Positions 1 to 12,866 of a stretch of DNA of 64,000 nt are shown piece after piece (positions within the stretch are counted from its first letter, which is position 1; the number at the start of each line of letters is the position of its first letter). Below the pieces are notes generated by a model that saw only the letters and a program-made list of their open reading frames with translations, was not told where the DNA came from and searched no databases. The translations under genes and the position numbers were made by a program. Source of the DNA: Miltoncostaea sp963703045 (GTDB taxonomy: Bacteria > Actinomycetota > Thermoleophilia > Miltoncostaeales > Miltoncostaeaceae); the NCBI GenBank assembly GCA_963703045.1, contig OY969782.1, positions 434,001-498,000 of the forward strand. The letters are read 5' to 3'.

Positions 1-907
1 CGGGCGCCTCGTCGGCCAGCCCGAGCTGGTCGTCGTCGAGGTCGGGCTCCGCCGGCGCCGCGACGGCCCCCGTGGGGGCCCCGGCGCCGCGCGACAGCGG
101 ATCGTCGTCGATGCGCTCGCCGACCAGCGCCGGCGACGGCGGCATCTCGGAGGGCCCGTCGAACAGGTCGGAGAACGCGTCGGCGCCGTCGACGAGCGGC
201 CGCGCCGCGACCGGCTTCGCGCGCCGGCGGCCGATCAGGGTGGGGGGCTCCATCGCGTCCATGCGCTCGCGCACGCCCCGGACGGCGCCCGCCGTCGCCG
301 TGGTCGCGACCCGGCCGACCTGGCGAGAGGCGATCACCGCACCCTCACCGCCGCGCCGGACGGCCACGCCGAGGGAGGCGCCCGAGATGAGGATCGCCGA
401 GGCGATCAACGCGACGGCCACGAGCAGCGCCGTGCCGAAGCCGCCCACCGTGCGTGCTGGTGGCCCAGTAGCCGAGCTCGCCGATGTACCCGCCGCGCGC
501 GCCGAGGCCGCCGTCGAACCAGCTCTCGCGCGCCACGCCGCCGATGCCGAGGCTGCCCCCGGCGAGGGCGATCACGAGGGCGACCGCGCCGACCCCCACC
601 CCGAGCCGCATGGGGCGCGCGGCCAGCAGGGGGTGGTCGAGGATCAGGGCGATGCCGATGAGGATGAGCGCGAGCGGCGCGAGCGCGACGGCGCGGCCGA
701 TGAGCAGCCGCAGGGCCTCCTCCAGCCATCCGCCCACGGGGCCGCCGACGCCGAGGAACAGCGATACCGCGAGGAAGACGCCGACGGCCACCAGGCCGAG
801 GCCGATCAGCTCCCGCGTCTGGGTGTCGTCGCGCTTCCCGCGGCCCGCGGGCTTCGCGGGGCGGCGACGACGATTCGGATGGGCGACCTGCGTGCCGATC
901 TCACACC
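1..907 (-). CDS. ftsK: DNA translocase FtsK, N-terminal part (runs off window, frameshifted)
   Basis: N-terminal membrane anchor of an FtsK/SpoIIIE translocase, which pumps chromosomal DNA through the closing division septum. Only the start of the gene is present. After a basic N-terminus come several hydrophobic segments (LGLVAVGVFLAVSLFLGV, then ALAPLALILIGIALIL, then VGAVALVIALAGGS) and a fourth (FGTALLVAVALIASAILI) that is reached only after a frame change near 450. A polar, Pro/Ala-rich linker then runs off the left edge, so the motor domain is outside the window. The start is uncertain: a GTG behind GGAGG near 907 is out of frame with the first hydrophobic segment, so another indel is likely. 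The gene lies beyond dapA and rnj, a common neighbourhood for ftsK. The identification rests on membrane topology and context. Confidence 0.6.
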
Positions 908-1035
908 TCCCGGATGCGCGACGTACGGGCGCACGCCCGCGTCGGGGAGATTGGCCGTGGGCGCCCGTGTTCCTGCCGGGCTAGGGTTCGGTCACCATTC
1001 CGAACAGGACGAGAACCCATCAGGAGGCGCTTTCC

Positions 1036-1647
1036 GTGGCCAACGCCCCTCACCAGCTCTCCCCCATCTCCAAGCCGGACAAGATCCTGAAGCTCGATGG
1101 GATCTCGGCCGAGTCCGTCGAGGCCCACTGGGGTCTCTACGAGGCATACGTCAAGAAGTACAACGAGGTCCAGGAGAAGCTGGGGGGCGCCGACCGCTCC
1201 GCGGCCAACCAGATCTACTCCGAGTACCGCGGGCTCCGCGAGCAGCTCACGTTCGCCATCGGCGGCATCAAGAACCACGAGCTCTACTTCTCGAACCTCG
1301 GCAACCAGGGCGGCTCGCCGTCCGACGTGCTCGCCGGTCAGGTCGAGAAGGACTTCGGCTCCCACGACGCGATGATCACCGAGCTGCGCGCGGGCGGCAT
1401 GGCCGGTCGCGGGTGGGCCTGGGTCGCCTGGGACTGGGACTGGAGCCGCCTCGACGTCTACATCGGCGACGCCCAGAACTCGTTCCCGGTGTGGAACGCG
1501 ACCCCGATCCTGGCGCTCGACGTGTACGAGCACTCGTACATCCGCGACTTCTCGACCGCCCGCCCGAAGTACATCGAGGCCTTCGTCGCCAACATCGACT
1601 GGGCCGACGTCTCCTCGCGCTGGGAGCGCATCGCGAAGGAGCTGTAG
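1036..1647 (+). CDS. Superoxide dismutase, Fe/Mn family (divergent)
   Basis: Dismutates superoxide to oxygen and hydrogen peroxide; no signal peptide, so cytosolic. The 203 residues carry all four metal ligands of the family: H31 (EAHWG), H81 (KNHEL), D162 and H166 (LDVYEHSY). The glutamine at the Mn-type second-shell position (Q147, DAQNS) and the GWAW core are also present. The N-terminal helix is unusual, because the histidines that normally follow the first ligand are Leu and Tyr. The GTG start is set by AGGAGG about ten bases upstream. A plausible -10 box (TAGGGT, 982-987) lies upstream in the gap shared with divergent ftsK. Mn or cambialistic metal use is inferred from Q147. Confidence 0.88.
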   Translation: MANAPHQLSPISKPDKILKLDGISAESVEAHWGLYEAYVKKYNEVQEKLGGADRSAANQIYSEYRGLREQLTFAIGGIKNHELYFSNLGNQGGSPSDVLAGQVEKDFGSHDAMITELRAGGMAGRGWAWVAWDWDWSRLDVYIGDAQNSFPVWNATPILALDVYEHSYIRDFSTARPKYIEAFVANIDWADVSSRWERIAKEL

Positions 1648-1649
1648 CA

Positions 1650-1665
1650 CCGGGCGCGCGCCCGG
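1650..1665. terminator. GC-rich palindrome between convergent sod and padR
   Basis: A perfect 16-base palindrome (CCGGGCGCGCGCCCGG) directly follows the sod stop codon, in the gap before the converging PadR-like gene. There is no U-tract, so its role as a bidirectional terminator is an inference. Confidence 0.4.
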
Positions 1666-1678
1666 CGGCCCCTGCGCT

Positions 1679-2225
1679 CAGCGGGCGTCGCCGGGCCGCC
1701 CGGCGCCCCGTCCCCCTCGCCGAGCTCACGCTCCACCTCGTCGAGCCGGTCGTCGTGGGCGTCGAGCACGCGCCGCCCGAGCGAGTGCACCAGACGCGGG
1801 TAGCGCGTGCGGTGGGTGATCTCCTCGGCGCGGCCCTCCGATTCGACGGCGGCATCGCGCAGCGCCGCGATCTCGACCCGCATCGCGCAGGCTCGCCCTC
1901 AGGGCCGCCTCGTCGCCGAGGTCGCCCGCCAGCAGCCGCACCGCCGGCTCGGACTGGATGCGCGGGAACGACGTCGGCAGGGCGATCCACTCCCGGAGGG
2001 CCGCCTCCCCCTGCGGTGTGAGCGCGTACACCGAGCGCGGGCCGGTGCGCCCGGGCTCGCGGCGCGAGGTGAGGTTCCCCAGCCGCTGGAGCCGCTTGGG
2101 CTCCGCGTCGAGCTCGCTCCGCGCGGCGGCCCGGTGCAGCCGGCCGCCGCGCCGCATCATGTTGACGATGTCGTGGGCGCCGGCGTCGCCGGGGCGCCCG
2201 CTCGCGCAGGCGCCCCGGACCGGGC
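1679..2225 (-). pseudogene. PadR-family transcriptional regulator, frameshifted remnant
   Basis: The reading GHDIVN/NMMRRGG, then AEPKRLQRLG, then GPRSVYALTPQGEAALREW is a PadR winged-helix domain: recognition helix, wing and the Y-x-LTPxGxxAL signature. A C-terminal helix (VRLLAGDLGDEAALRASLR, continuing in another frame as MRVEIAALRDAAVES) resembles the PadR dimerisation helix. No start codon is found in frame. The N-terminus dissolves into other frames close to the rnj stop, and at least two frame changes are needed to read it through. It could be a true pseudogene or an intact gene damaged by assembly errors, as its neighbours appear to be. The regulated target is unknown. Confidence 0.55.
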
Positions 2226-3923
2226 TCAGACCTCGACGATCACCGGCAGCACCATCGGCCGCTGCTGGGTGCGCTTGCGCACCAGCCCGGCGACCGCGTC
2301 GTGGAGCTGGTGCTGCAGCACGCCGACCTCGGTGATGCGCTGCTCGGCCGACGACGCGAGGCTGCGCTCCACGGCGAGGCGGGTCTCCTCGATGAGCTCG
2401 CGGTCCTCCCCCGAGCCGAAGCCGCGGGTGATCACCTCGACGTCGCCGACCACGCTGCCGTCGGCGGCGTCCACGCGGGCGATCACGACGACGAGGCCGT
2501 CGTCGGAGAGGTGCCGGCGGTCGCGCAGCACGCTCTCGGTGATGTCGCCGCCGCCGCCCTGGTCGACGTAGGTCAGCCCCGCCACCACGCGGTCGGCGAT
2601 GAGGGCCGTGTCGGCCGTCACCTCGAGCACGTCGCCGTTGTCGAGGATCGTGATGCGGTCGTCGCCGTAGCCCAGCGCGTTGGCCAGGTCGGCGTGGGCG
2701 CGCTGGTGGCGCGCCTCGCCGTGGATCGGCGCGAAGAAGCGCGGGCGCAGCAGCTCGAGCATCAGCAGCAGGTCGCTCGCGCTGCCGTGGCCCGAGACGT
2801 GCACGCGCGGGTTCTGGCGCTCGGTGATGAAGTCGGCCTCGGCGCGCACCAGCCGGTTGACGATCTCGTTGACCGCCAGCTCGTTGCCGGGGACGGTGCT
2901 CGACGAGTAGAGGACCGTGTCGCCCTTCTCGATCCTGACCTGGTTGTGCTCGCCCCGGGCGATGCGGCTCAGCGCGGCCATCGGCTCGCCCTGCGACCCG
3001 GTGCAGATGAGCACCTGCTCGTCGCGGGGGCGGCTCTCGAGCTCGCGCAGCTTGACCAGGGTGCCCGGCGGCGGCGTCAGGTAGGCGCGCCCGGTCTCGG
3101 GGTCGATCAGGTTGGTCGCCATGTTGACGTTGCGCGTCAGCGACCGCCCGACGAGCGCGACCACGCGGCCGTCCTCGTAGGCCGCGTCGAGCACCTGCTG
3201 CACGCGGTGGATGTGCGACGAGAAGGTCGTCACGAGCACCCGCGCCCGCGCCGTCGCGAAGATGCGCGTCAGCTCGTTGCGCACGTCGCGGGTCGGCAGC
3301 GGCGAGCCGGTCGGGCCCTCCTCGGCGTTGGTCGAGTCGGCCAGCAGCAGCTGCACACCCGACTCGCCGAGGCGCGCGAGCGCGGCAAGGTCGCTGCGGC
3401 GGCCGCCGACGGGCGCGTACTCGATGCCGAAGTCGCCGGTGTGGACGATCGTGCCGGCCGGGGTCCCGAGGGCCACGGCGGCGCAGTCGGGGGTGCTGTG
3501 GGTGAGCGGGATGAACTGGACGTCGAAGGGGCCCACCGTCATCCGCGTGTTGTAGGGCACCTCGGTCAGCTGGGCCACGTCCTGCAGGCGGTGCTCCTCG
3601 AGCTTCGCGCGCAGCAGGCCGAGCGTGAAGCGCCGGGCGTAGATCGCGACGGGCCGCCCGAGCGCACGCAGGAGGAACGGCACGGCGCCGATGTGGTCCT
3701 CGTGCCCGTGCGTGAGGATGAGGCCCTCGAGGTTGTCGGCGCGCTCGAGCACGTAGGTGAAGTCGGGCAGGACGATGTCCACGCCCATCTGGTCGTTCTT
3801 GGGGAACGTGATGCCGCAGTCGATGAGGACCATTCGGTCCCCGTGCTCGACCACGTACATGTTCTTGCCGATCTCCCCCGCTCCCCCGAGCGGGATGACG
3901 CGCACGCCGGCGCTGGTCGCCAT
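2226..3923 (-). CDS. rnj: Ribonuclease J
   Basis: Metallo-beta-lactamase/beta-CASP ribonuclease that matures and decays RNA by endo- and 5'-3' exonuclease activity. The protein has 565 residues, close to the usual length of about 555. The zinc motif HGHEDH is at 72-77 with D35 upstream. The beta-CASP part follows (DSTNAE, TTFSSHIHRVQQV, CTGSQGEP), then the late motif HVSGHGSASDLL and a C-terminal domain. The ATG start is preceded by GGAGGG. It lies 33 bp from dapA and reads with it; dapA-rnj is a common pair and suggests one transcript starting before dapA. It is one of the few large genes in the first 15 kb with an unbroken frame. Confidence 0.95.
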   Translation of the reverse strand: MATSAGVRVIPLGGAGEIGKNMYVVEHGDRMVLIDCGITFPKNDQMGVDIVLPDFTYVLERADNLEGLILTHGHEDHIGAVPFLLRALGRPVAIYARRFTLGLLRAKLEEHRLQDVAQLTEVPYNTRMTVGPFDVQFIPLTHSTPDCAAVALGTPAGTIVHTGDFGIEYAPVGGRRSDLAALARLGESGVQLLLADSTNAEEGPTGSPLPTRDVRNELTRIFATARARVLVTTFSSHIHRVQQVLDAAYEDGRVVALVGRSLTRNVNMATNLIDPETGRAYLTPPPGTLVKLRELESRPRDEQVLICTGSQGEPMAALSRIARGEHNQVRIEKGDTVLYSSSTVPGNELAVNEIVNRLVRAEADFITERQNPRVHVSGHGSASDLLLMLELLRPRFFAPIHGEARHQRAHADLANALGYGDDRITILDNGDVLEVTADTALIADRVVAGLTYVDQGGGGDITESVLRDRRHLSDDGLVVVIARVDAADGSVVGDVEVITRGFGSGEDRELIEETRLAVERSLASSAEQRITEVGVLQHQLHDAVAGLVRKRTQQRPMVLPVIVEV

Positions 3924-3956
3924 GCGACCCTCCTCAGTCTGTTTCGAGCGCGGGAT

Positions 3957-4842
3957 CTATGCCCGCGAGAGAATGCCCTGGCGCTCGAGCACGGAGCGCA
4001 GGATGTCGCGCTGCACGGGCGTCGCCTCGACCAGGGGGAGGCGCAGTCGGCCCGAGGGGATCAGTCCGATCATCTCGAGCGCCGACTTGATCAGGATGGG
4101 GCTCGTCGTGACGAAGAGCCCGGAATACAGGTCGGCGAGATCGGCGTCCCGCCGATGCGCCTCGTCGTGGTCGCCGCGACGCTCGGCCTCGATGACGGCC
4201 TGCATCGCGTCGCCCACGAGATGTGATGCGACCGAGATGACGCCGGCGCCGCCCAGCCGGGCGACGTCCAGCGTCATGTCGTCGTTGCCCGCGTAGATCG
4301 CCAGGTCGGTCGTCGTGGCGACGGCGCGGAGCTGGTCGAGGTCGGGGTTGGCCTGCTTGAGCGACGTCACGTTGGGGATGCCCGCGAGCTCCCCGATGAG
4401 GTCGGGCTCCATGTTGATGCCGGCGCGGCCGGGGATGTTGTAGAGCACGACCGGCAGGCCGACCTCGGCGATCGCCGCGACGTGGCCGACGATGCCGGCG
4501 CGCGGCGGCCGGTTGTAGTACGGCGTCACGACCAGCGCCGCGTCGGCGCCCGGCCTCGGCGGCGAGCCGGGTGAGGTGCACCGAGTGGGCCGTGTCGTTG
4601 CTGCCGGTGCCGGCGACGACGCTCGCGCGCCCGCCGACCTCACGGACCGCGAGGCGGTAGAGCGCGACCTTCTCGTCGTCGGTCAGCGTCGACGCCTCGC
4701 CGGTGGTGCCCGCCATCACGAGCCCATCGGATCCGTGCGCCACGAGGTGGTTCGCGAGTGCGGCGGCGGCCGTCTCGTCGACCCGCAGGTCGGCGTCGAA
4801 CGGCGTCACCATGGCGGTCAGTACGGTGCCGAGCACGCGCAT
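3957..4842 (-). CDS. dapA: 4-hydroxy-tetrahydrodipicolinate synthase (one apparent frameshift)
   Basis: Condenses pyruvate with aspartate semialdehyde at the entry of the lysine/diaminopimelate branch. The family motifs are present: AGTTGE (44-49), YYNRPP, YNIPGR, and a Schiff-base lysine in SLKQA, where most homologues read IKEA. The frame breaks near 4550, within GCCGGGCGCC. Removing one G restores AAEAGADAAL and a normal protein of about 294 residues, and the span is one base over a multiple of three, which points to a single inserted base. The longest start is ATG at 4842, but a TATACT box ends at 4844, so the mRNA probably begins at or near the GTG at 4836 and is leaderless. The partner enzyme dapB lies about 7 kb away in the same window. 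Confidence 0.9.
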
Positions 4843-4843
4843 G

Positions 4844-4849
4844 AGTATA
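4844..4849 (-). promoter_or_regulatory. -10 box of dapA (TATACT), leaderless start
   Basis: TATACT on the minus strand ends two bases before the annotated ATG and eight before the in-frame GTG at 4836. Transcription would therefore start at about the GTG. No -35 match is evident. Confidence 0.5.
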
Positions 4850-4879
4850 GACGCGTGCCCGGCCGCCCCCCGACGGGCC

Positions 4880-5767
4880 TCAGCTCGTCGTCGCGCAGAT
4901 CACCCAGATCCTGACGGGCACGTTCTTGGTGAAGTTGGACGTGAAGATCGTGAACCAGGTGCGCGGCACGTCGTTGAGGTCGGCGCCGACCTGGCCGCCG
5001 ATGATCGTGCCGTCGACGCTGTTGACGAGGCTCGCCGTGCCGCCGGTCGCGATGCCGCCGTCCGGGCACGTGTGGCCGACGCTGACGTTCTGGTCGGCGT
5101 TGGCGGCGACCGTCGTGTCGAGCACCTCCACCCGGAAGCCGGTGATCGGCCCGCCGCCGCCGACCACCACCACCGCCGCTGCCCGTGCGCCCTTGGCGGC
5201 GAGCAGGGTCCACACCGGCGCCGCGCCCGGGACCGCGCCGGCCGAGGCGGGCCCCGAGGCGACGTACGACGATCCGGCGTACTGCACGGCGTCGTCCTTG
5301 GCGTAGGCGTTGCCCGACGACCAGGGGCCCCGCCAGGTGAGTCCGCGGGCCCCCTGCGGCGCCGCTGGCGCCCGTGTCGCCGGTCGAGCCCTTCGGCCCC
5401 GCGGGGCCCTGGGGGCCGGCCGGACCGGCGGGCCCCGCGGCGCCGGGCGCGCCGGCGGGCCCCGCCGGGCCCGACGCCGCCGGCCCCGCCGGCCTTGGCG
5501 AGCCGCGCCTCGAGCGCGTCGACGCGTCCCGTCAGCGCCTGGAGCTGGAGCGCGAGCCCGCGCACCTGCACCTCGAGCCGCTTCGCCTGCTTGGGCAGCA
5601 CCTTCAGCTGCTTGGTCAGCGCCGGCGAGACGGCGGCCTTCGCGGTCGGCCGGGCCGCGGAGGCCTGGACGTGCGCATCAGCCCGCGGACATCGCCTGCG
5701 GGGAGGCCACGAGCGCGCAGGTGGCGACGACGGCGGCGAGGGCGGAACGGGCGGGGCGTGGGCACAT
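4880..5767 (-). CDS. Secreted coiled-coil / collagen-like protein (frameshifted)
   Basis: Predicted exported protein in three parts. A signal peptide (PRPARSALAAVVATCALVAS) starts at an ATG behind GGAGG. A heptad-rich segment follows (LTKQLKVLPKQAKRLEVQ, LQLQALTGRVDALEARL), probably a trimeric coiled coil. Then comes a Gly-X-Y stretch rich in GPAGPAG, and a C-terminal globular domain with Val/Gly-rich strands (VVVVGGGGPITGFRVEVLD, TWFTIFTSNF). Reading it end to end needs three frame changes (near 5680, 5460 and 5330), each equal to one extra base, so the total length stays a multiple of three. A role as a surface fibre or adhesin is inferred from the architecture. A second Gly-X-Y protein lies at 60264. 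Confidence 0.6.
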
Positions 5768-5885
5768 CGGCGGACCTCCGAGCGGCGAGACGGCGACGCG
5801 CGGCGCGAGCGTCGTGACGCCCCTGCTATCGGCAGATCCGCGCGCGCGGCACGACCCCCCGCGGGCACCCCGGGGCGCCGGGCGG

Positions 5886-6987
5886 TCAGCCGGCGGCGGC
5901 GACCGGCATCGGCTCGCGGGCGGCCGACGACGTCAGGAGGCCGGGGTCGGCGACCTCCCAGTAGTGGCGCACCGCCCAGGGACGCACCCGGGGGTGCGCG
6001 ATGGCCCGCGCGAGCAGCGCGAACAGCGGCGTCCGGCGAGCGGTCGAGCACGCTCTGCAGGCGGTCGAGGGCGTCGAAGCCGCGCCTCCGCGAGAGCACG
6101 AAGGCCCGGTAGCGCGAGAGCGCGACGTCGAGGGTCAGCTCGCCGGTGCGCACCCGCTCGGCGAGGCGCCCGGCGATCTGACCGAAGACGAGCGCGGGGC
6201 GGATGCCCTCGCCCGAGACCGGCAGGCAGTGGCCCGCCGCGTCGCCGACCACGAACATGCCCGTCGCGGACGGGCTCGCCGAAGCGCGAGGTGAAGTAGC
6301 CGCCGTGCGTGGCGCCCGGACTCGCCGAGCCCATGGCGGTCGAGGAACGACGCGAGGTCGCCCGACAGCGACGAGCGGCCGTCGTATGCCGCGAGGCCCG
6401 CGCGCACGTGGTCGCCCGCGGGGAAGACCCACGAGAACATGCGCCGTCCGTGGGCGGGGCCGACGTAGAAGTGCAGTCCATCGCCGCGCAGCGGGCGACG
6501 CGACTCGACGCCGAAGCTGCGGCGCCCGGCCCGGGCGCGTCGCCGGGCGGGGCCGCGCGGCACCGAGGTGCGCCAGCCGGCGGCCTCGATCACGATCGGG
6601 GCGGTGAACCGCCCCGCGCCGTCGTGCGCACCGTCGCCGTCGCCCGCGCCGGTGACGCGCGCGCGCAGGAAGTCGGCGCCGGAGCGGGCGAACATCTCCT
6701 CGCAGAGGCCGCGGTAGTCGAACGTCGCGAAGTCGAAGAGACGCAGGCGCTGGGACCGGCGGCCGTGTGTGCAGGCACGATGTCGCGGTGCACCTGCTGG
6801 ATGTGGCCGGTGAGGCTCCAGCCGCTCGAGGCACGCGAGCGGCACGGCCGAGGCCGACGTCTCGCCGTCGCCGATCTCGAGGCGGTCGATCACCAGCACG
6901 CGGCCGCCGATCTGGCCGGCGGCGGCCAGGCCCGGCGAACGAGCCGCCGCAGACGATGGCGTCGTAGGCGGTCGCCGGTGCGTTCAC
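5886..6987 (-). CDS. FAD-dependent oxidoreductase, geranylgeranyl-reductase-like (frameshifted)
   Basis: Flavoprotein of the p-hydroxybenzoate hydroxylase/geranylgeranyl reductase type. It begins YDAIVCGGSFAG, a dinucleotide-binding GxGxxxG variant in which C replaces the first residue of the usual GGG. Downstream are RLEIGDGETSASA, a middle region with GLHFYVGPAHG and MFSWVFPAG, and the second FAD motif VVGDAAGHCLPVSGEGIRPAL, followed by a helical tail. Several frame changes are required and the length is one over a multiple of three. The GTG start overlaps the stop of the upstream small gene as GTGA, so the two are translationally coupled. The substrate cannot be read from sequence; an isoprenoid or quinone reductase is a guess. 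Confidence 0.6.
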
Positions 6988-7515
6988 GCGCGCGCCGGGG
7001 GTCCCGCGATCTCGGAGCAGTCGCGCCGCGCGAGCGCGACGGCGAGGATGGCGCGCTTCTTCTCGTCGATCGAGAGCCGCTCGGCGCGCAGCATCTTCTC
7101 CTCGGCGTCGAGCGCGCCGATGACCTCGGCGCGCGCCTTCTCGACGTCGCGCGCGCCACGCACGAGGTGCACCGCCGCCGAGGCCTGCGAGGCGTAGGCG
7201 TCGATGGCGGCGTCGCGCACCGGTCCCGGCGCCATGTCGGCCACCTCGTAGCGCAACGACATCAGGTCGCGCTCCCAGGACGGCGATCGAGACCTTGCGC
7301 CTCTCGACCTCGCGGGCGAGCCGGGCGCTCAGCACGCCGGCCGCTCCGCCCGCGACCTCCGCGGCCGAGCGGAGCTGGGTGACGAGGGCGCGCTTGGTGC
7401 CCTCGTTGGCCGGGTCGGCGAGCCAGGCCCGGCCGCTGCGCAGCAGGGCCTGGGCCACGGCGGGGCCCTGGCGGCGGGCGAGGAGGGCGGCGAGGCCGAT
7501 CAGGCGGGGTCCCAT
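6984..7515 (-). CDS. Hypothetical helical protein (one apparent frameshift)
   Basis: I do not recognise this protein of about 176 residues. It looks entirely alpha-helical: an N-terminal MGPRLIGLAALLARRQGPA, then AEVAGGAAGVLSARLAREVERRKVSI. After a frame change near 7275 it continues MSLRYEVADMAPGP, ASQASAAVHLV and a charged C-terminal helix (VEKARAEVIGALDAEEKML). Removing one G restores SIAVLERDLMSLRYEV. There is no signal peptide. It overlaps the following oxidoreductase by GTGA and starts 8 bp after the cupin gene, so it belongs to that small operon. Confidence 0.5.
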
Positions 7516-7522
7516 CAGCGAC

Positions 7523-7927
7523 TCACTTCCGCGGGATCTCCTCGCCCGTCTCGGGGTCGATGCGGATGCCGTCGGTGATGCCCGTGCCGAGCGGCGCGCC
7601 GACGGTGAGCCAGACGGCCTCGCGGTCGGTGTGGTTCTGGATGCGTCGGGCGACGCCGCGGTCGAAGCGCAGCCACTCGCCGTCCTGCACCGTGACGACC
7701 TCGCCCTCGACGAACACCTCCTGGGGGCCGCCCGAGATCAGCTGGTAGACCTCCTCCTGCTCCTGGTGGCGGTGGTAGGCCATCTCGTTGCCGGGCTGGT
7801 AGCGCCAGACGCGCACGGCGATGCCGACCGCGCCGAGGGCGCCGGCGAGGTCGCGCGAGGCGGCACCGCCACCGCGGCGCTCGCGCTCCTCGACGTCGGC
7901 CTCGGAGACCTTGTTCCAGTCGCTCAT
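7523..7927 (-). CDS. Cupin-domain protein
   Basis: Single-domain cupin of 134 residues. Motif 1 is AYHRHQEQEEVYQLI, carrying the two His and the Glu that bind metal, and motif 2 is WLRFDRGVARRIQNH. The tail ends in DPETGEEIPRK. Such proteins are small metal-binding enzymes or sensors, and the reaction here is unknown. The ATG has a GGGAGG site. A TAGCAT hexamer in the adjacent pyc stop region could be its -10 box, which would make it the first gene of the cupin-helical protein-flavoprotein operon. Confidence 0.8.
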   Translation of the reverse strand: MSDWNKVSEADVEERERRGGGAASRDLAGALGAVGIAVRVWRYQPGNEMAYHRHQEQEEVYQLISGGPQEVFVEGEVVTVQDGEWLRFDRGVARRIQNHTDREAVWLTVGAPLGTGITDGIRIDPETGEEIPRK

Positions 7928-7954
7928 GGCACCCTCCCTCGATTTGACGGGATG

Positions 7955-11489
<3,535 letters not shown>

Positions 11490-11493
<4 letters not shown>

Positions 11494-12182
11494 GGCTCGC
11501 CGAAGAGGACCGGCTCGAGCCCCACCGTCAGGCCCGGTCGCGTGCGGACGGCGCGGACGGCCATCACCACCCCCGGCATGAAGCTCTCGCGCGAGAGGGA
11601 GTCGTGACGGATGGTGAGCGTCTCGTCGTGACCGCCCAGGATGACCTCCTGGTGCGCCACGAGCCCGGGGAGGCGCACCGAGTGCACCGCGGGGTCGCCC
11701 TGCATGAGGCCGGCCGTGCGCAGGGCGGTGCCCGAGGGGGCGTCGAGCTTGCGGTCGTGGTGCAGCTCGATGATCTCGGCCTTCGCCATGTGGCGCGAGG
11801 CCTCGGCGGCGAAGCGCATCATCAGCACCGCGCCGACCGCGAAGTTGGGCGCGATGAGCGCGTTGGCCGCACCGCCCTCGGCGAGGTCGCGGATCTCGCC
11901 GACCTGCGCGTCGGTGAGGCCGGTGGTGCCGACCACCACGTGCACCCCGGCCCGCAGCGCGGCCGTCACGTTGGCGAAGACGGTGTCGGGGATCGTGAAG
12001 TCGACCATCACCTCGGGGGTGCCGGCCGCGAGCGCGCTCGCCAGGTCGCCGTAGACACCGGGCGCGGCCGCGATGGCCGGGTCGATCGACATCGCCACCC
12101 GCATGTCGTCCTCGCGCGAGACGGCGCCGACGACGGCGCGGCCCATGCGGCCACCGGCTCCCGAGACACAGACGTCGATCAC
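11490..12182 (-). CDS. dapB: 4-hydroxy-tetrahydrodipicolinate reductase
   Basis: NAD(P)H-dependent reductase that follows DapA in the diaminopimelate pathway. The 230 residues carry the nucleotide loop GAGGRMGR (8-15), the cofactor segment VVGTTGLTDAQ, and the catalytic/substrate segment ELHHDRKLDAPSGTA with its His-His and Lys. The C-terminus is the family's (HDSLSRESFMPGVVMAV). The ATG start is clear, the frame is intact, and the stop overlaps the pyc start as ATGA. Confidence 0.95.
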
Positions 12183-12213
12183 GCGGTCGAGCCTACAGGG
12201 GGGGCCCGGCCCC

Positions 12214-12219
12214 TATCGT
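12214..12219 (+). promoter_or_regulatory. -10 box (TATCGT) of the histidine phosphatase gene
   Basis: TATCGT ends seven bases before the GTG at 12227, with no Shine-Dalgarno site between them. This fits leaderless initiation and selects the GTG giving MRLILVRHG over the upstream in-frame GTG at 12218. Confidence 0.45.
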
Positions 12220-12226
12220 GGGCGGG

Positions 12227-12830
12227 GTGCGCCTGATCCTCGTCCGCCACGGCCAGTCGGAGTGGAACGCCCTCGGGCGGCTGCAGGGGGTCTCCGACCC
12301 GCCCCTCAGCGCCGGCGGGCCGCGACGAGGCCCGAGCGCTCGGCGCGTTCGTCGCCGCGCTGCGCCCCGACGCGGCCCTCAGCTCGGACCTGTGCCGCGC
12401 CGTCGAGACCCTCGAGCTGATGGGGCTGGGGTTGGAGCCGCGGGACCCGGATCCCCGCTGGCGCGAGGCGGACCTCGGCGCATGGACCGGCCGCACCCCC
12501 TCCGAGCTCGATCCGGATGAGCACGCCGCCTTCCTGCGCTGGCGGATCGGCCTGCACACCCCGCCCGGCGGCGAGAGCTGGGCCGGCACCCGGGCGCGCG
12601 TGGGCGCGGCGGCCCGGGCCCTCGAGGGCACCGGCGCCCGGCGGGTCGTCGTCGTGACCCACGGCGGGCCCGTGCGCGCCCTCTGCCACGAGCTGGCCGG
12701 CCTCGACCCCGAGAACCTGGTCCCCGTGGCGAACGCCACCGTCACGATCTTCGAGACCGCCCCCCGCCCCCACCTGCGGGCCCTCGGCATGAGCCCCGTC
12801 GCGCCGCCGGCCGACCGCCACCTGGGGTGA
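12227..12830 (+). CDS. Histidine phosphatase (phosphoglycerate-mutase-like), one apparent frameshift
   Basis: Member of the histidine phosphatase superfamily. It has the RHGQSEWN phosphohistidine motif at residues 7-14, the acidic READLG site in the middle, and the second catalytic histidine in VVVTHGGPVRAL. The frame breaks near 12320 in GGCGGGCCGCGAC. Removing one base gives AGGRDEARALGAF and a protein of about 200 residues, and the span is one base over a multiple of three. The substrate is unknown; such proteins include alpha-ribazole phosphatase and broad phosphatases. The start is discussed under the promoter. Confidence 0.82.
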
Positions 12831-12848
12831 GCCCCCCGGCCGGGGGGC
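12831..12848. terminator. Palindromic terminator candidate between convergent genes
   Basis: Perfect 18-base palindrome GCCCCCCGGCCGGGGGGC directly after the phosphatase stop, facing the converging glyoxalase gene. There is no U-tract, as is usual for GC-rich actinobacterial terminators. Confidence 0.5.
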
Positions 12849-12866
12849 CGCGCCCGACGGCGCCGC

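Noticed and set aside
971..1015. TTCGG...CCGAA repeat upstream of sod as a LexA-type box
   Set aside because: Arms are only five bases with an eight-base gap and do not fit the LexA consensus.
901..1650. Minus-strand 249-codon frame opposite sod
   Set aside because: Antisense shadow; the plus strand has all SOD ligands and a ribosome-binding site.
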